Source of the DNA: Actinobacteria bacterium BACL4 MAG-120820-bin23
Lineage (GTDB): Bacteria > Actinomycetota > Actinomycetes > Nanopelagicales > Nanopelagicaceae
Assembly: GCA_001437855.1 (NCBI GenBank)
Contig: LIBD01000031.1
Coordinates: 1-8,537, forward strand
Direction of reading: 5' to 3'
DNA length: 8,537 bases
Positions 7,079 through 8,537 of the stretch are shown piece by piece; position 1 is the first letter of the stretch, and the number at the start of each line of letters is the position of its first letter. The notes below the pieces were generated by a model. That model was not told the origin of the DNA, did not search any database, and saw nothing but the letters and a program-made list of their open reading frames with translations. The position numbers were made by a program, and so were the translations under genes.

Positions 7079-7276
7079 TTATCTGTATTTATCTGGCATC
7101 GAAGGGTTATGGCGAACCACCGCTCGCCAGATCTCATCTGGCTCCATCCCTATCTCAATTGCTGCATTCACCGATATCCCACCTAACTCACTATGAATTA
7201 TGTCGCGGGCGTAGGTATCAGGATCTGGAAAGTACTGACTAAGTCGATTTCGAAGCTCAGAGATTCGCATATTCAC
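7079..7276 (-). CDS. DUF3046 family protein, function unknown
   Basis: Small soluble protein of 65 residues carrying the family pattern: an N-terminal helical segment MRISELRNRLSQYFPDP, the conserved SELGG (29-33) and a following amphipathic stretch, then EIWRAV (48-53) and a C-terminal basic tail PDKYR. DUF3046 is essentially actinobacterial and is often encoded right next to recA, which is one of the best taxonomic clues here. No catalytic residues, signal peptide or membrane segment are visible, and its role is not known to me. The start could be GTG (7274-7276) or the ATG two codons on (7268-7270); alignment to the family slightly favours the ATG because homologues commonly begin MR. It lies 46 bases after the TetR-type gene and upstream of the recA SOS box, so it is probably not under that box. 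Acidic and basic residues are mixed evenly. Confidence 0.85.
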   Translation of the reverse strand: MNMRISELRNRLSQYFPDPDTYARDIIHSELGGISVNAAIEIGMEPDEIWRAVVRHNPSMPDKYR

Positions 7277-7322
7277 CTGCTACTCATTTTAAAGATAGAA
7301 ACGGAAAATGCTCTAACCGGTT

Positions 7323-7862
7323 TTATTCAAAAAGTGTTTTGGCTAAGCGCTTTGACTGGGCTAAGGATTCATCTTCAGTTATAGGAGATCCTATTTGGCC
7401 AATTAGCCACCGTAAAATTACGCCACAGGCAGCAGAGTCTGCACCAAAAATCTTGACTATTCCTTGATGTACTAGCACCCAGGTTGAATGGTTTGAAATA
7501 GTAACTAATTTTGCAATATCTGTTGGATCACTTTCTACCAACTTTCTGAGTGCTAAGTCTTGCGAAATCTCAATCGACAACTTATGTAGCGCCTCTTGTC
7601 TAGAAGAAGCAGCTAGGCCGAGCTCGATTAATCTACCTACCTCAGATTCAACTAGGCACTCCATCATCTCTGCCTTATCTGCAAATTGATTGTAAATAGT
7701 GGCTTTTGAAACTTGGGCGCGAATCGCTATTTCGGCAATATTAGATTGATAATTTCCAACCTCAGTTATAACAGCTTTGGCGCCAGCAAATATTGCGGCT
7801 CGAGATTTATTACTTGTGGCATGTTGGCGGGCATATAACGCCAGTGCCGGCTGAGCTGACAA
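7323..7862 (-). CDS. TetR/AcrR-family transcriptional regulator
   Basis: Probable DNA-binding repressor of 179 residues. The N-terminal helix-turn-helix domain covers about 20-70: RAAIFAGAKAVITEVG (helix 1), NIAEIAIRAQ (helix 2), then VSKATIYNQFADKAEMMECLV, the usual recognition helix and following TetR segment. The C-terminal half (about 75-179) is helical and poorly conserved, as expected for a ligand-binding and dimerisation domain, so no ligand or target can be named. It begins at TTG (7860-7862), one base after the clgR TAA; a stop at 7878-7880 in the same frame rules out any earlier start. Such spacing suggests co-transcription and coupling with clgR. A TetR regulator at this spot is not something I recall as standard between clgR and the DUF3046 gene. 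The first 20 residues precede the domain and look disordered. Confidence 0.85.
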   Translation of the reverse strand: MSAQPALALYARQHATSNKSRAAIFAGAKAVITEVGNYQSNIAEIAIRAQVSKATIYNQFADKAEMMECLVESEVGRLIELGLAASSRQEALHKLSIEISQDLALRKLVESDPTDIAKLVTISNHSTWVLVHQGIVKIFGADSAACGVILRWLIGQIGSPITEDESLAQSKRLAKTLFE

Positions 7863-7863
7863 C

Positions 7864-8148
7864 TTAAGCGGCGGTCTCTACCACTTGCAAAGTCGAAATT
7901 GTTAAAACTGGGGATTCGTGGTTTTTAACCACAGTCGCAACATCAACTAAGATGGTGGAAAGAGATAGATCTAGAGCAGAACAAATTGCATTTAGTAACT
8001 CACTTGACGCCTCTTTGTGCCCACGCTCAACCTCAGATAAGTATCCAAGAGAGACTCGTGCACTCTTTGCAACATCGCGCAAGGTGCGGCCTTGCTCAAT
8101 TCGAGCAGCACGCAGGGCGCTACCGATATGGGTTCTTAGAAGTATCAC
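7864..8148 (-). CDS. clgR: ClgR-type XRE-family activator of Clp protease genes
   Basis: Small helix-turn-helix regulator of 94 residues. In Streptomyces, Corynebacterium and mycobacteria, ClgR activates clpP1P2, clpC and other protein-quality genes. The XRE/HTH_3 domain runs about 8-66: IGSALRAARIEQGRTLRDVA (helices 1-2), then SLGYLSEVERG (33-43) as recognition helix, followed by the hallmark KEASSELLNAICSALDL (45-61). This block is strongly characteristic of ClgR, as opposed to general XRE proteins. The C-terminus ends in Ala-Ala; in Streptomyces the terminal alanines of ClgR direct it to ClpP for degradation, which would give the same feedback here. The start is GTG (8146-8148), overlapping the cinA stop by four bases (GTGA). 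It is followed after one base by the TetR-type gene. Identity rests on motif and gene order, both strong. Confidence 0.92.
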   Translation of the reverse strand: MILLRTHIGSALRAARIEQGRTLRDVAKSARVSLGYLSEVERGHKEASSELLNAICSALDLSLSTILVDVATVVKNHESPVLTISTLQVVETAA

Positions 8149-8537
8149 GGCTTAAGAGTACGCTCTAAAGCAGCTAAAGCGCTGGTAATTGTGGCGTGGC
8201 GAATGACTTCTCGATCTCCCGACAGCGCCAGGGCGATAGCAAAACTCTCTTTTTGGCTTGATATACCCACCCAGACAGTTCCGACTTTTTGACCATACGC
8301 CTTTTTAGGTCCTGCTACTCCCGTTGTTGAAATTGCATAATCACTCTTAAATTTTTTGCGTACATTCTTTGCCATCTCAATTGCAACCTGCTCTGAGACT
8401 GCCGTATGTTTCTTTAAATCAGACTTGATGATTAAAAGCTGGGATATTTTAATCTCGTCACTATATGCAATTACTCCACCTAAAAATACTTTAGATGATC
8501 CAGGCACTCTAGTGAGTTGTTCAGCTATTCCACCAGC
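8145..8537 (-). CDS. cinA: CinA C-terminal domain / nicotinamide-nucleotide amidohydrolase (PncC), 5' end cut
   Basis: The visible 130 residues form most of a CinA C-terminal domain, which deamidates nicotinamide mononucleotide to nicotinate mononucleotide in the pyridine nucleotide cycle. The frame is open to the window edge: it begins AGGIAEQLTRVPGSSKVF, which aligns just inside the family's ES-x-TGG motif, so the start codon and the first part of the active site lie outside. GGVIAYS (20-26) followed by Lys30, AVSEQVA (46-52), TTGVAGP (71-77) and GDREVIRHATITSALAAL (107-124) are typical. GTG codons inside the frame, such as at 8505-8507, are not the real start. Whether the protein is a stand-alone PncC of about 160 residues, as in many actinobacteria, or a full CinA with an N-terminal MoaB-like domain cannot be told. 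The stop overlaps clgR by four bases. Confidence 0.93.
   Translation of the reverse strand, partial: AGGIAEQLTRVPGSSKVFLGGVIAYSDEIKISQLLIIKSDLKKHTAVSEQVAIEMAKNVRKKFKSDYAISTTGVAGPKKAYGQKVGTVWVGISSQKESFAIALALSGDREVIRHATITSALAALERTLKP

Noticed and set aside
7056..7080. Possible intrinsic terminator after the DUF3046 gene (GGC...GCC followed by CTTTTT on the minus strand)
   Set aside because: The stem has only three pairs, too weak to support a terminator call.
7273..7287. Five-codon mini frame (ATG AGT AGC AGG TGA) just before the DUF3046 gene
   Set aside because: Its stop overlaps the GTG start, which could suggest coupling, but so short a frame is expected by chance.
1..8537. CRISPR arrays, transposase remnants, tRNA or rRNA genes
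   Set aside because: No regularly spaced direct repeats, transposase motifs with inverted ends, or cloverleaf or rRNA signatures were seen; coding genes fill nearly all the window.

Overview
The window is a tightly packed block of an AT-rich bacterial chromosome (about 40% G+C by eye), with every recognisable gene on the minus strand. Read in the direction of transcription, from high to low coordinates, the order is cinA (5' end cut off) - clgR - TetR-type regulator - DUF3046 gene - recA - recX - miaB - miaA - dapF - hflX - comEA (last codons cut off). The clgR, DUF3046, recA-recX-miaB-miaA-dapF-hflX neighbourhood is typical of Actinobacteria. A perfect actinobacterial/Gram-positive-type LexA operator lies in front of recA. 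The low G+C together with actinobacterial gene order suggests a streamlined aquatic actinobacterium such as the freshwater acI group (Nanopelagicales). That placement is inference, not proof.

Right part (7079-8537): the end of a CinA/PncC amidohydrolase overlaps clgR by 4 bases. ClgR, an activator of Clp protease genes, is followed after one base by a TetR-family regulator of unknown target, then by the small actinobacterial DUF3046 protein. Centre (6877-7078): a 202-base spacer holds the SOS box, a probable recA promoter and a structured leader. Left-centre (682-6876): recA and recX (recombinase and its modulator), miaB and miaA (two successive steps of tRNA A37 modification), dapF (meso-diaminopimelate for lysine and peptidoglycan) and hflX (ribosome-associated GTPase). 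Gaps here are 22 bases or less, and several stops and starts overlap, so this looks like one transcription unit that SOS induction would reach at least in part. Left edge (1-681): a short AT-rich spacer with small inverted repeats and a possible near-leaderless promoter leads into comEA, the DNA-binding protein of competence, probably the first gene of a comEA-comEC unit that continues outside.

Most of the window is conserved housekeeping content. I see no CRISPR array, insertion sequence, tRNA, rRNA or clear novel system. Points worth a second look are the recA leader, the TetR gene lodged between clgR and the DUF3046 gene, the C-terminal Ala-Ala of ClgR, and cinA, recA and comEA lying within one 8.5 kb stretch.
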